Source of the DNA: Megalonaias nervosa
Lineage: Eukaryota; Mollusca; Bivalvia; Unionida; Unionidae
NCBI GenBank assembly: GCA_016617855.1
Contig: JAECUM010001894.1
Span: forward strand, 1 to 64,000
Length of the DNA: 64,000 nucleotides
Reading direction: 5' to 3'
Shown here: piece by piece, positions 47,911 through 59,020 of the stretch
How positions within the stretch are numbered: position 1 is the stretch's first letter
Layout of the letters: the number at the start of each line of letters is the position of its first letter
Program-made: the position numbers and the translations under genes
Notes under the pieces: model-generated
Told to the model about the DNA's origin: nothing
Databases searched by the model: none
Seen by the model: only the letters and a program-made list of their open reading frames with translations

Positions 47911-48229
47911 CTGCTCCAGTAGCCTATTTTAGTGGTTAGTGTGTGCAACTTGGATTTGAGAGGTCATGGGTTTGAACTGAGTCATACCAAAGACTTATAA
48001 ACATGGTACTAGCAGCAGCCTCCCTTGGCGATCAGCATTAAGAGGTTAGCATTAGGACTGGTCAGCCTGGTGTCAGGATGTTATGACTGGGTAAGACATG
48101 ATGCTACATGTCTGCGGCATGATGCCCCAGTGCTAGACATCACTATAAACTGCCGCACTGCAGATGTCAAAGCAATATGACAAACTTGTTAAAGCTATGT
48201 TAATAATCCAAATCAAACACACACACATT
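47911..48229 (+). mobile_element. SINE-A copy 6
   Basis: Worn head (gtagcctattttagtggtta), B-box-like gggtttgaac, then the family body with ggtgtcaggatgttatgact, ggcatgatgccccagtgcta, gacatcactataaactgcc, and the end gttaataatccaaatcaaac with a short CA tail. Confidence 0.9.
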
Positions 48230-48536
48230 ATTAAAAGATTTAATATTTATCACATTAAAAACTGTATAAATCTGGTAATAAGTAATAATAACATGCAATT
48301 AGTTGAAATTAAAAGATAATCTGCATGTTTTATTTAAGGTATTTAGAATTATTATTTTATGAATAAACATTTATAATTTACATAAATTTAGTGACTTGTT
48401 ACCAGGATAAAAATTTTGTTAAAAAAAATCCAGAAATTGATTTGTGCATCTAATTGTGCAAGTTTTGCCAAGTACTTGAAGCGCTTAATACATTATATTT
48501 GTTGGCTAACGACACTTCATCTTGTAAAAATTGCAC

Positions 48537-48540
<4 letters not shown>

Positions 48541-48624
<84 letters not shown>
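48541..48624. repeat. TA microsatellite, 42 units
   Basis: Uninterrupted TA dinucleotides. Isoleucine/tyrosine frames on both strands are only translations of this run. Confidence 0.98.
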
Positions 48625-48628
<4 letters not shown>

Positions 48629-48693
48629 TGTCATTGTAGAAGGCCTCATGGAAGATTGGTCAGTTGACCAAATGAGCTTCTTCTTTAATAAAG

Positions 48694-48736
<43 letters not shown>
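48625..48736 (+). mobile_element. LINE 3' end fragment with ATT tail
   Basis: The segment aggcctcatggaagattggt, then cttctttaataaagtcatta and an ATT run (48695-48736), resembles the 3' UTR terminus of CR1-like LINEs that end in aataaagtnattattatt. Only about 110 bp remain, so the family is not assigned. Confidence 0.55.
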
Positions 48737-48737
<1 letters not shown>

Positions 48738-49850
48738 GTCATTATAATATATATAAATGTTTTTAAAAAAACCTACCTACCCTAGTTTGAAAACCAGTGC
48801 AATAGGAAACATATTTCTTGGGAGACCTTAACAAACTTAGTTTCTGTTTTTGGGTTTGCCTTACCTCCTGTTGTAGTTATTTCTTAGTAACACATCTGCC
48901 ACTTAAATACTTTTTTATTTTTATATTAGTTTTTCAAATCTCAAGGGGTCCTGGTTGGCTGAGTGTTATAAAGTGCTTGTATTGATAGATCACTATGATC
49001 TCACCTCAGTCTGTGTTGGATTTGAGTCTTGGGCCAGGCCAGTGTGGGTATCTCAAAGTTTGGCAGAAACTTCCAGTAGGTCAGTGGTTCAGGGTTTCTT
49101 GGGGTCTTCCTCCACCAGTTACAATAATAACAAAAATGACTTTATTTAAAGAGGGTAACACAATTAGTTGAAGAATTAATCTACCAGTACCTTGAGTCAC
49201 TCATACAATGCAACTGATTTATACACATTCGCACATATATGTACACATCCATATAAATACATAACAGCATGTACATGTAAATACAAAAATATATGCCCAT
49301 TCATTTCTTTCTCTCCCCAGATGGATACTTGCCCATGCATATTGAACCCACATAGTCGATATGTATGCAATATGCAATTAGTGACAAAATAGATAATTAG
49401 TATATTTAATGATGCTCAGTTGTTTTTGTTCTGAATTTAACGTCCCTGAAGCCACTGAATATATTGGGTTTGGAAGAAGGAAATAGAGTGGGCATTTATA
49501 ATCTCAACTGGAATACTATTCCAGAGCAAAGTTCCAGAGTATTGGAAACATTTTTGAATAATACCTTATTTGGTTTGGGAATTTTGTGTTGTTTGGTAGA
49601 CATGGAATGTTGTTTGGTAGACATGGATTGCAGGTGGGGAGTGTTACCAGGTGGCCTATACTGGAATAATGACTGTAAATAAACATGAGCACTATTATTG
49701 GATATCCCATACATTAACTTGGCTTTTCTCAACTGGGTTTGGTTTTTAATAGGTAATATTTTTAACTTACCAGTTAAATTTTCCCTGCTTTCTGTTTGAA
49801 TTAATATTCACCCAAATGCTCTTTTTTTAGACATGCTAGCTTTGCTCTGT

Positions 49851-50312
49851 TTTTATCATTTGAATTACCCCATCCTGTACATTTATCTAAATGGGGTTGA
49901 ATCATTTGAATTACCCCATACTGTTAATGGGGTTGTATCATTTGAATTACCCCATACTGTACAGTAATCTAAATGGGGTTGTATCATTTGAATTACCTCA
50001 TACTATACAGTAATCTAAGTGGGGTTATATCAGTTGAATTGCCCCATACTGTAATCTAAATGGGGTTGTATCATTTGAATTACCTCATAAAGTACAGTAA
50101 TCTAAATGGGGTTGTATCATTTGAATTACCACATACTATACAGTAATCTAAATGGGGTTGTATCAGTTGAATTGCCCCATACTGTAATCTAAATGGGGTT
50201 GTATCATTTGAATTACCTCATAATGTACAGTAATCTAAATGGGGTTGTATCATTTAAATTGCCCCATACTGTACACTAATCTAAATGGGGTTGTACCATT
50301 TGAATTACCCCA
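49851..50312. repeat. 46-bp minisatellite grown from CR1 coding sequence
   Basis: About ten units of gtatcatttgaattacccca, tactgtacagtaatctaaat and ggggtt, with some ~35-bp short units. The unit aligns with the place in CR1 copy 1 that encodes DYCNVIWGNTS (44391-44446: gtattaccccaaattacatt, acaatagtccagatatggct, gaatg). Ordinary CR1 sequence continues on both sides. The array therefore arose by tandem duplication of a piece of the LINE's ORF after insertion. Confidence 0.85.
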
Positions 50313-50479
50313 TACTGAGAAGCCATAAACTTGAATAAACTTTTCTACTGGCATATATTGTATGTTCAGTCTGTGATTGGTTATTATCTACCAAAACACC
50401 AAGTAGTCTATCATTACAGGCCATTTGCATATTTACATCCTTTATCAAATGTTTATAACTGGTTATGGTCAACTTTGTG

Positions 50480-50757
50480 GTATATTTGTATATGTATATT
50501 TTATATAAAGTGTGTGTGTATGTGTGTGTGTTATGAATCATGCATGGTGTACACAATGCTCTGTGTGCTGATATACTTAGTTGCCCTTGTGTACACCAAC
50601 CCATGTACTTTTCTTGTATGCTGTTTGTTTCCCACCTGTATTTTATATATTTGCCTGTACATATCATATGTAGATACATGTAACTGAGTGCCACAAGGGA
50701 GATTAGTTTTTTTATACTAATTGTGTCACCCTCATAAAAGAAAGACCTCATATTATT
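50480..50757 (+). mobile_element. LINE 3' fragment nested in CR1 copy 2
   Basis: The segment gtatgctgtttgtttcccac, then gtgccacaagggagattag, tttttatactaattgtgtca and ccctcataaaagaaagacct, has the layout of CR1/L2-group 3' UTRs that end near an aataaag-type signal. It has no counterpart in CR1 copy 1, so it is an insertion. Both boundaries are approximate. Confidence 0.5.
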
Positions 50758-51135
50758 TGCAAAATTTATATCTGTCCATGTTGTACATAGTTCCTCACTA
50801 TCAAGATTTGTTCTGTTTTTGCCATGTTGAGATAAGTAATATTTTAGTTTTACCAGTACTTACCACCTTGGCATTGCACATGTGCCAGTCATCCAATTTG
50901 TTTAGGGCATCCTGTAAAGAAATTTCCAGTTCATGATTTGTGTTTTGGATGTCTGATAATGTGTTATCTGCATACAGACCTGTAGATGACACTGAGACCC
51001 CCAGCAAAAATGTGGTAGGTCATTAATAAATAATATAAATAATAATGGACCTAGAATTAAGCCTCCTCTAATTGTTCTAGGTCCAGACAGAACATCATTT
51101 ATATAAACATGTGTTCATTCATTTAAGTATGATGT

Positions 51136-52535
51136 CTTTTTAGCAATATACAGTCTGCATATCACCCTTGCTACAGTACTGAAACTACTATTCTGAAAGT
51201 AATTAATGACCTTCTCTCTGCTTTGGATAACAGAAAGATTACAGTCCTCACCCGCCTTGACTTGTCTGCAGCATTTGACAAAATAGACCATGATATATTA
51301 CTTCACTGTCTCCAGCATGTATTTGGCATTCACGATATGGCCTTACTATGGTTCAAGTCCTACTTGGTCAACAGGACACAAATTGTGTCTGCAAATGGAA
51401 AACACTCCAGCTCAGTTGATCTACATTGTGGTGTTCCACAGGGTCTGTTTTTGGACCTGTTCTCTTCATTCTATACACTCAGCTGCTCTCAAGTGTCATA
51501 GATCATCATCCAGTGTCTCACCAATTGATGACCCCAAATATACAAATCTAGCCACCCAACTGAAGCTGATGCTACCATCCAAGGTGTAGAGAGGTGCATT
51601 TCCAATGTAAAATCATGGATGACATGTAACAAGCTGCAGATGAATGATGATAAAACTGAAGCCATTCTGATTACAACACAAAGACTTTCTCATTTACATC
51701 ATTTACCTCAGACAATAAATATCAGCAACACCAACATTAAATTCACAGTCAGTATGAAACCTATATGTTACTCTCGACAATACTCTCTCATTGCACCAAC
51801 ATGTCATGAACATATGCAGGGCTGCATATCTTGAGCTGAGACGCATCAGCTCCATTCACAATCATCTTTCAGTTGATGCTACTAAAATACTTGTGTGTTC
51901 CTTAGTACTTTCAAGACTGGACTATTGTAACTCAATTATGTCTGGTTCATCTCAATATCTACTCCAGAAACTTCAAAAAGTTCGAAACACAGCTGCTTGG
52001 ATCATCCTTAGACTATCATGATCAGAGCACACCTCCCCCATGCTCTGTACCCTACAGTGGCTATCCATTCGATCCAGAATCAAACACAAAATTTGTTCTC
52101 TGTGTTACGTTTCACTGACAGACTCCAGTCCAACATACCTATCCGACCTCACCCATGTGTACACACAAGCAAAATACTTATGATCTTCTGACAGTCGTAT
52201 TCTTATTATTCCCACTACAAAAATGAAGTCATATGGACAACGTTCTTTTTCATACCAGAGCCCAGCAACAGGGAATGAATTGCCCACTGAACTTAGACAC
52301 AAAGACACTGATCTCATTCAAGATAGCTCTTCAAACTCACCTATTTTGACAGCAAGAACAGACTTAAAGACCTAATAATGTTTCCTTACCTTAAATATTT
52401 TCATCATGTTTTCTGTTTTCTAATTTCATGGTGTTTGTTTTTTGTAATCATATCATTATATATGTTTGTCTAATGTTGTAAAGTGCTTAGAGCTTCAAAA
52501 GATTAGGTGGTATACAAAGTCCTCATTATTATTAT
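51136..52535 (+). mobile_element. L2-like LINE, 5'-truncated, inside CR1 copy 2
   Basis: Plus-strand non-LTR element from a partial RT to a 3' UTR ending in tgtaaagtgcttagagcttc and ggtggtatacaaagtcctca with a short ATT tail, a terminus usual in L2/CR1-group LINEs. It interrupts CR1 copy 2 between the codons for WF and TSYL of the WFTSYL motif. A shared atgt at both edges may be a short target duplication. Confidence 0.88.
51150..52030 (+). pseudogene. RT fragment of the L2-like LINE, frameshifted
   Basis: Starts inside RT at IQSAYHPCYSTETT and continues LTRLDLSAAFDKIDHDILLH, FGIHDMALLWFKSYL and VDLHCGVPQG (51223-51501). It then shifts frame. The catalytic DD region survives only as PIDDPKY. 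The C-terminal part (51619-52021) has NDDKTEAILITTQR and LVLSRLDYCNSIMSGSSQYL with KLQKVRNTAAWI. Motif spacing matches L2/CR1-group elements. Frameshifts and the missing 5' half make it non-functional. Confidence 0.87.
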
Positions 52536-53472
52536 ATGTAAATCATTTAACTGTGCTTTCATCACATTGGTAGATTTTCAGTTTCCTCAAAAGGATTTCA
52601 TGATCCACCATGTCTAAAGCTTTCCTGAAATCTACAAATACAGATCCTATTATTCTATCTTGGTCAAGTGCTTGAAGCCATTCATCAGTTAGGGAGATCA
52701 AGGCAGTCCCACATGAATGTTTCTGTCTAAAGCCTGATTGATTAGGGTGTACCAGCAAGTGTTTGGTTAAATATGACATGAACAAAGTTATCGACTTTTT
52801 TTTTCAATCAATTTTGAAAATTTTGGTAGTATTGAAATTGGTTGGTAGTTATCTGCATCATCCTTAGAACTCAGTTTGTGAATAGGCATTATTTTTGTCA
52901 TTTTCCATAATTTGGGGACAGATGAAGTTGCAATACTTAAATTGATTATGAATCTGAAATAGATGAGGCAATGATTTTGTGAGTTGCAGACCAATCTGAT
53001 CAAATCCTGTAGCTTCCTCCAAGGATTTTGCTGATGCAGAACCTTTTCAGTTCATCAAAGTTGTTTTCTATCACTAGTTCTTTTAATTTTGTGGTAATGT
53101 TGATGAAAAATCATTGAAAATATTTGCAATGTCAGTGTCATCAGTGACAATGGTGCCATTTACTAGAACTGTGTGAATTTTATTGGTCTGATATTTGTGT
53201 CTTCCCCCAAAAAGTTCATTGAAAACTTTCCAAATAGAATTTGGGTTATTCTTTTTGGATTCAAGAATTGACTGATTTTAAGGGTTTTTTTATAGCTTTT
53301 TTAATCATATTTGATATTTTATTTCTCCATAATCTATATTGTGCATGGTTCCCCATATACTTGAACTGGCCTCGTGTTTTTGTGAAATCTAAGATTTCAA
53401 TGTCCTCACTTGGAGTTATATAATAGCTGCCATGTATAGCTTGTCATGCGCTTAAAAAATGGCATTAAACCC

Positions 53473-55470
53473 AAAATAGAGAAACCTAAATGCCTTATTA
53501 ACAAACTGGATGACAGAATTTAATACACTCTAGAAGGGAATTGTAAGAAAAAAAGTTCAGTTTGTGATTTCTGTAGGGCTACACCACTTGAAAGAAATGG
53601 ATTTTGATGGTTATGAAATGGTCGTTTGCAGACATAATTCTATTTTATTTCTTCATAAAAGCTAGTCATTTTTACTGAATTACATGTATAGCCAATTTTA
53701 TACAAATTAACAACTATTGTTTAAAACATACTTTTCATTTATGGCATCTTTCAAATTGTGCGTCAAAGTGAGAACATTTTCCAGATGTTGCTAATTTGTG
53801 TCCTCCAGATTAAACTGATCAGTTTTTACAGCATAACTGCAGCACAAATGCAGCCTTGCTTAATTCTTCTTTGTCATGCATACGTATGTAAATTTGTCAT
53901 GATTGCAGCATATACTTTGAGCATTATAGCGGTGCATGCTGGGATACTGAATTAGTGTGAAATTACAAAAGTCTGTTCAGTAGGACTGCAGCTTGCAAAT
54001 TCAGCATCACAGCAATTGATTCTGGAAAGCAGAATGGTCGTGATATGTTTGAATCAGATTAAAGTAACTGCAGTTTGCATATTTCGCATTATAGCAGTCC
54101 AAGCTAGAAATGAGCATGGGGGAGTATTTATGCTGGAAATGTACTGCAGTAGTGCAGCATATATGCAGTATATGACCAGCATAAGTACAGCATGTACTGC
54201 AGTTTCCATAGATACTGCAATTCAGTAAGCAATATACCATGGTGAAAATGGCAGCCTGCTAATGTAAGCTTAAGTCATTTATCTTTATCCTAGAGCTAGA
54301 GTTCCCATCCAATAACACTGTTTGAGGCATTTAATTATTTTCATTCTTTTAATAATTTAATGGTCGAACAATTCCTGAGTAGTTATATCTAATCTATTTT
54401 TTTTCCTTCAGGTAATCTGTCATTTTGACATAAATCATGTAATTGATGCCAGAAAATGAAGTAATCTGATTACTTATTATTAATCTCGGTTGTTCATTTT
54501 ATTTAATTAAGTTATATCTGTTTAAGTGATAATTAGTAAAACAATCAACTTATAAAATTATTATTTAGTAATTTCTTTTAATGCTTCAGATGGACTTTTT
54601 CAAGTAAACCATGGAAGTAATTCTTGAAAATTAGGTAATTTTGATTAATTTTGTAATAGTTTTAGTTACTTTGTTTATTTTTCTGAATTAAGAAATGTCT
54701 ATTAAAGTAAGTAAAAGTGAGTAATTAAAAAAAGCTACTAACCAGTAAAACTTTTAATTAAATGATGTAAAACTAAATTACCAAGATAATTTTTGTGTGT
54801 GTAGGAAGCATGATAAACTATGATTATTATAAATGTTATTCAATTTCACTACACTATAATTACATGCATTTTTAATATGATATGATAATTGCAATATATG
54901 CATAACGTTTTATCAATTGCCCACTCAATCCAGTGAATGTGGAAAGAGAGGCAGGGGATTAAGTGCCATGTATGAATAGTAGAAGTCCCTCCCCCCCCAC
55001 CCCCGTAATAGTGGAAATCCACTCAATCATGTGGAAGTTTGTCAGAGATTTTTTTTAGCCTTTATGGGTTTTATGGCACTCATCCCTGATTCTCTTGTAT
55101 TCATTCTGTGAGTTGACACTAAACATACAGATAGGAGGAATCCCAACACTAAATCTCACCATGACAGGTGTCAGTTTCATACCTTGAACTGCACAAACTG
55201 TATAGTAGTAACATTTCTTGGTATTAAGTTGTGTGAATATATACTGGCTATATGCCTTATATAATTGCAAGTATCTTTTCGTATAGATTACATTACTTTG
55301 TAGGATCACTCATATCACTTAAAAACTATGAACTTCTGAGCGTGTGGATCAGAGTAAATGAAACAGCTATGTATGTTTAGATGAAATGTTTTTGGGAAGA
55401 ATATAATTTGGTAAGAGCAATGAATAAAGCAAAATCTTTCGGAAATAGACACGACTATAAGTAACGCTTA
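53473..55470. other. Non-coding stretch, no gene seen
   Basis: No element or exon recognised. Many gcag and ctgcag words occur near 53.8-54.2 kb, many gtaat words near 54.4-54.8 kb, and there is a C-rich patch near 54990-55008. Confidence 0.5.
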
Positions 55471-55625
55471 GCATGATTTGCACTGTGTAAGTACTGTACA
55501 CTACTGTAGCGTGATTTGCACTGTGTAAGCACTGTACACTATTGTAGCATGATTTGCATTAAGTACTGTACACTGTTGTAGCATGATTTACACTGTGTAC
55601 TGTGTAAGTACTGTACACTATAGTA
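55471..55625. repeat. 38-bp minisatellite, four copies
   Basis: Units starting gcatgatttgcactgtgtaa begin at 55471, 55509, 55547 and 55581. Each contains gtactgtacac and ends ctattgta. Confidence 0.93.
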
Positions 55626-56576
55626 GGGGTCTACTGGATAAACTCTAACTGGCCTGTGAATTATGAAGTCTTTATTCTACTTAATTTAGTCTCAGTTTGG
55701 AGAAATTGGAAAATATCATTGAGCAAAATAATAACCAAAACAATCATTGTAGTTTATAACAGTTTATTGACATGTTAATAGAACAAGCTGGTTACTCCTG
55801 ACTATGATATATGGTAATCTTGCTGGTAATCTTGCCAATTTTGTCTTGACATTTTTTTGTGTCAAAGTGCTGGGACACAGAAAATGTTATATTTTTTATG
55901 TGCATTGTGTCCCAAGGCTTACCATCATTACATTAGTCCAAACTGTTTTCATGTGACTTAAAGCTTGGTTTTGATTCCCAAAGATTTGATACCATTTAGG
56001 CAATTATGGGCATTATCTCAATAATTTCAAATCATTGACCTAATTGCTAAACCCTGTATAAATACTTATATTGATCCATGTTCTTTAGGAACAAAATGCT
56101 TTATTTGTATTCTCTTAGAAAAGATTATTGGGTAAAAATATTATAAATTAGTAACAAACTTGATAAACAATATTTTCTTGACATTTGGGTACATTTTGCA
56201 GTATTTGTTATGTGGATTGAAGAATGTACTGTACCAACTGTATTTCAGCATAAGCTCTAATAAGCTTTTAACTGACATAAAACACGAGTCAGTAAAAGAA
56301 CATGCAAACACAACATATTACATAGATACTAATAATAAAAATAATAATAATGTGGACTTAATACAGTGCCTAATCTTTCGAAACTCTAAACACCCCACAA
56401 TATTTGATAACACATAAAAATATATACTATGATAAGATCATAGAAACAAACTCTATAAAATCATAAACCAAAACATGCTGATAACAATTCAGATTCCAAT
56501 GGACAAAACACACAACTTGAAACATGAGCAAGCAAAGCAGTTTAAAAGGCAATGATTAAAAGTGAATTTAGTATCG
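55626..56576. other. Non-coding stretch, no gene seen
   Basis: AT-rich with a short AAT run near 56330-56350. Nothing recognised. Confidence 0.5.
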
Positions 56577-56584
56577 GGTTAAAT

Positions 56585-56736
56585 CAGTGGTTCCCAAACT
56601 TTTTGGGGCTACTGCCCCCTTGGTTATCCTTAGCACCCCCTACCTTACCCCATAAAAAGCATTATTAAGCATTAGCACTCTCTTGGTAATCCCACTGCCC
56701 CCCAGGGGGCAGTACCACCCACTTTGGGAACCACTG
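56585..56736. mobile_element. 152-bp hAT MITE with perfect 8-bp duplications
   Basis: Begins cagtggttcccaaact and ends actttgggaaccactg, so the terminal inverted repeats match over about 15 bp. Flanks ggttaaat at 56577-56584 and 56737-56744 are identical 8-bp target duplications. Termini and duplication length are characteristic of hAT superfamily non-autonomous elements. The inside is G/C-rich with ctgccccccagggggcag, a near-palindrome. Too short to code for a transposase. Confidence 0.95.
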
Positions 56737-56744
56737 GGTTAAAT

Positions 56745-59014
56745 TAAAACCACAACTTATGATAATTTCACCATACCCCTCCCCCCATAAACTGGCTGAA
56801 CTAGTAGAAGTTGTATATTGGACAGTAATGTTTGTATTTCATTGTGAATGAAAATGTTAAGCATACAATTTTAAACTGACTGGAATGAAAAAATAAATAA
56901 GTGGTTTTCTCACATTTCTATAAATATTTTAATAAATCAATGAAATCTACTAAAACTTGCATGTGATTTCTTTTTCCATTTGTTTAACAGTGGAATCGCT
57001 CTCTCTCTCTCTCTCTCTCTTTCTCTCATTAAATAACCTGTGATTAAACTTGGTATATTTTGTGAAGCATTCTTTGCTTGGAACTTTATCTTTTATCTCA
57101 CTATACATATATGTGAATGTGTTTCAGTGGGCGAGTCTTTAAATAGTAAACATAATTGTGTGCAATTTATATAGAGCATTCTGCTCTGTGGACCATAGCT
57201 GAGTTGACACGTAGGTTCCACACAAGGTTGTGGAATTCCACAATTAGATAATTATGTTGCTGCAACTTTCTAATTGGGTCAATAAAACTTAATCCATTGA
57301 CAATGAGCCACGATGTGGACAATCCACAGTGACCACTATATTTGGTCTATGATAGAAACAGCATGAAAGGTTTAAGGTCCTTGGTGGGACATGGATTTTC
57401 AGTAAAAGTCAATGTGTGTACTGTAGACTATTAAGATCTAACATTGCATTTAATTTGAAAGTGTTTTATTTTTCTTTTGGCTGAAATGTTTAGATACAAG
57501 AAAACTGGATTTTTCAGTTTTACTGGTCAAGTAACTGGACTTGGATTACCTGAGGGTTATCCAAAAAGCTGGTCTTGTAAAATAACTCATATTTTACTGT
57601 TGGTATAACTTCATTTTCAAATCAGTAAATTAAAACTGTTGAAACAGCTTGTGTTTTTCTTCGTTCCAATCCCAGTTTTATGTATTGTTTAAGCAAAACT
57701 GCATTTTAACTGCTTTTCTGTTTTTAGGTGGAGTAACTTCTAAGAAAACTGCTATTTAAAGGTACTTTTAACTGAAAATAGGTGTTTCACAGCAGAAAAA
57801 CTGGATATTTCACCAGTTTTGTTTGCTAAGGATATACATTGTCTTGATTTAGTTAAGTTATTTGTACTCCAAACTAAACTCCAGAAAAGACCATGCATCA
57901 AAGCTTGATCAGAATTGTGTAGAAGAAATCAAAGGATCCTAGCAGTATTGTAACCTAGAATAACAGACAGGCAAGCTTAAATGGCACAATTATGGATTAA
58001 ACAGTGAAAGGAGGCATAATTTAAGAAAAAACCGCATGCTTCACTCTGGTTACTTCACAATTATCACCAGCAGGAATTGTATAGTTCTAATGATCATGAG
58101 ACCATACAGTTGTTATGTACTGCTGCCTTTTCTGTTGGCCTGGGAGATCCTGGAGTCTAAAACTAAAACTCTGAGTCACATGACCTCAAGGAATTTGATG
58201 GTATTTTTTGTGTTCTACTTCCCAGCAAAGGAGGTCTTTAATAATCAACTGGTATATAATACAGAAAGAAGCATCAGTAGCAGTTATACATTAAAAGAAA
58301 AATTAAGTATATTGCATGTGAAAGAATTTTTATATTGCCACCATAAGTCAGAGTATCATTTTGTGATGCCCATCAATTTATCTGTCTGTCCATCCATTTG
58401 TTCCTTGTTTAGTTTCTGCTCAATGCTCTAAGAAAAATGTTCCTTGAAAACTTGTGGAGGCATTTGAAAACTACTTGAAAAGTCCTTGAACAAAAGCTCT
58501 TTGGGGCTGTAGGAACAATAAAAAGTTGTGAATGGTTGATTGAAAGGTAAAATTCATGGTCATTTTGACTTGAAGATAAAGGGTTGTGCATTAAAACTTT
58601 TGTTCTAGAGTAAGTTCTTTGACAATGCAGAGTTTGTATAGCTTTTACTTTGGGTAAAATTAAGAAAAATAGATTTGGGGGTTTAAAGGTCAGAGGTCAT
58701 GGTGATGATAAATCTGATAAGAAAATACTGGTTTCTGCTCAATACATTTAATTCAGGAACTCATATCTTGACCAAAGGTCATTGAGATCTGTCAGACATT
58801 ATTCATCAGAGTCAAGCAAGCCCAATTTAGTGCCGACAATTAAGGACTATTAAACAAATCAGGGCGGACATATAATGTTCCATTCATGCTAATGTCATAA
58901 TGGGTTTATTTCATCATTAACTCCTCTCATAACTGTAAATAGGGTTCAGAATTAACTGTTCTTTTGTGCCAGCAGCTGACAAAAATTATTGGTGACACAC
59001 TTCAGCATGTCAAT
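56745..59014. other. Non-coding stretch, no gene seen
   Basis: A CT microsatellite (56998-57027) and a fragment resembling degenerate family D2 (aaaggtcagaggtcatggtg near 58687) are visible. The 131-codon frame at 58036-58431 has no domain and is not called. Confidence 0.5.
56998..57027. repeat. CT microsatellite
   Basis: About fourteen CT units with one TTC interruption. Confidence 0.95.
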
Positions 59015-59020
59015 GTGGTG

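Larger units (their letters stand above)
49450..53395 (-). pseudogene. CR1 ORF2 of copy 2, heavily broken
   Basis: Minus-strand pieces in order: GNHAQYRLWRNKISNMI (near 53.33 kb), LWKMTKIMPIHKLSSKDDAD and NYQPISILPKFSKL (53003-52788), PNQSGFRQKHSCGTALISL and FVDFRKALDMVDHEILLRKL (52785-52543), then the L2-like insertion. After it come TSYLNE, GGLILGPLLFILFINDL and the catalytic box LYADNT (50961-50980), in which the second Asp of YADD is Asn. The C-terminal part near 49.5-49.75 kb contains an 18-bp duplication (SMSTKQH twice). Several frameshifts and stops are present. Confidence 0.85.
49122..53412 (-). mobile_element. CR1-group LINE copy 2, with nested insertions
   Basis: Same family and orientation as the copy at 43.65-45.95 kb. 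The 3' end (plus-strand aataataacaaaaatgactt, then tttatttaaagagggtaaca) aligns with the first copy's 3' end, and the 5' end at about 53.41 kb lies near the same point after the endonuclease. It has been interrupted by a 46-bp minisatellite, a LINE 3' fragment and an L2-like LINE, so the original length was about 2.2 kb. Confidence 0.88.
48945..53472 (+). mobile_element. SINE-B copy 6, split by a CR1 insertion
   Basis: The 5' part lies at 48945-49121 (ggggtcctggttggctgagt, a worn B-box gatttgagtcttgggc, cttcctccaccagtta). The 3' part lies at 53413-53472 (agttatataatagctgcc, atgtatagcttgtcatg and ggcattaaaccc). The repeated agtta at both junctions fits a short target duplication of the CR1 element in between. 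Confidence 0.87.

Noticed and set aside
48416..48785. Isoleucine/tyrosine-rich proteins on both strands
   Set aside because: They are translations of the TA and ATT microsatellites.
51119..52545. tcatttaa as the target duplication of the L2-like LINE
   Set aside because: Reconstructing the interrupted WFTSYL codons shows the joint lies at atgt, so the shared tcatttaa is coincidental.
58036..58431. 131-codon frame as a membrane protein gene
   Set aside because: Composition follows the AT-rich background, and there is no domain, convincing start context or splice partner. It ends in a ctgtctgtccatccattt stretch that resembles repeat sequence.
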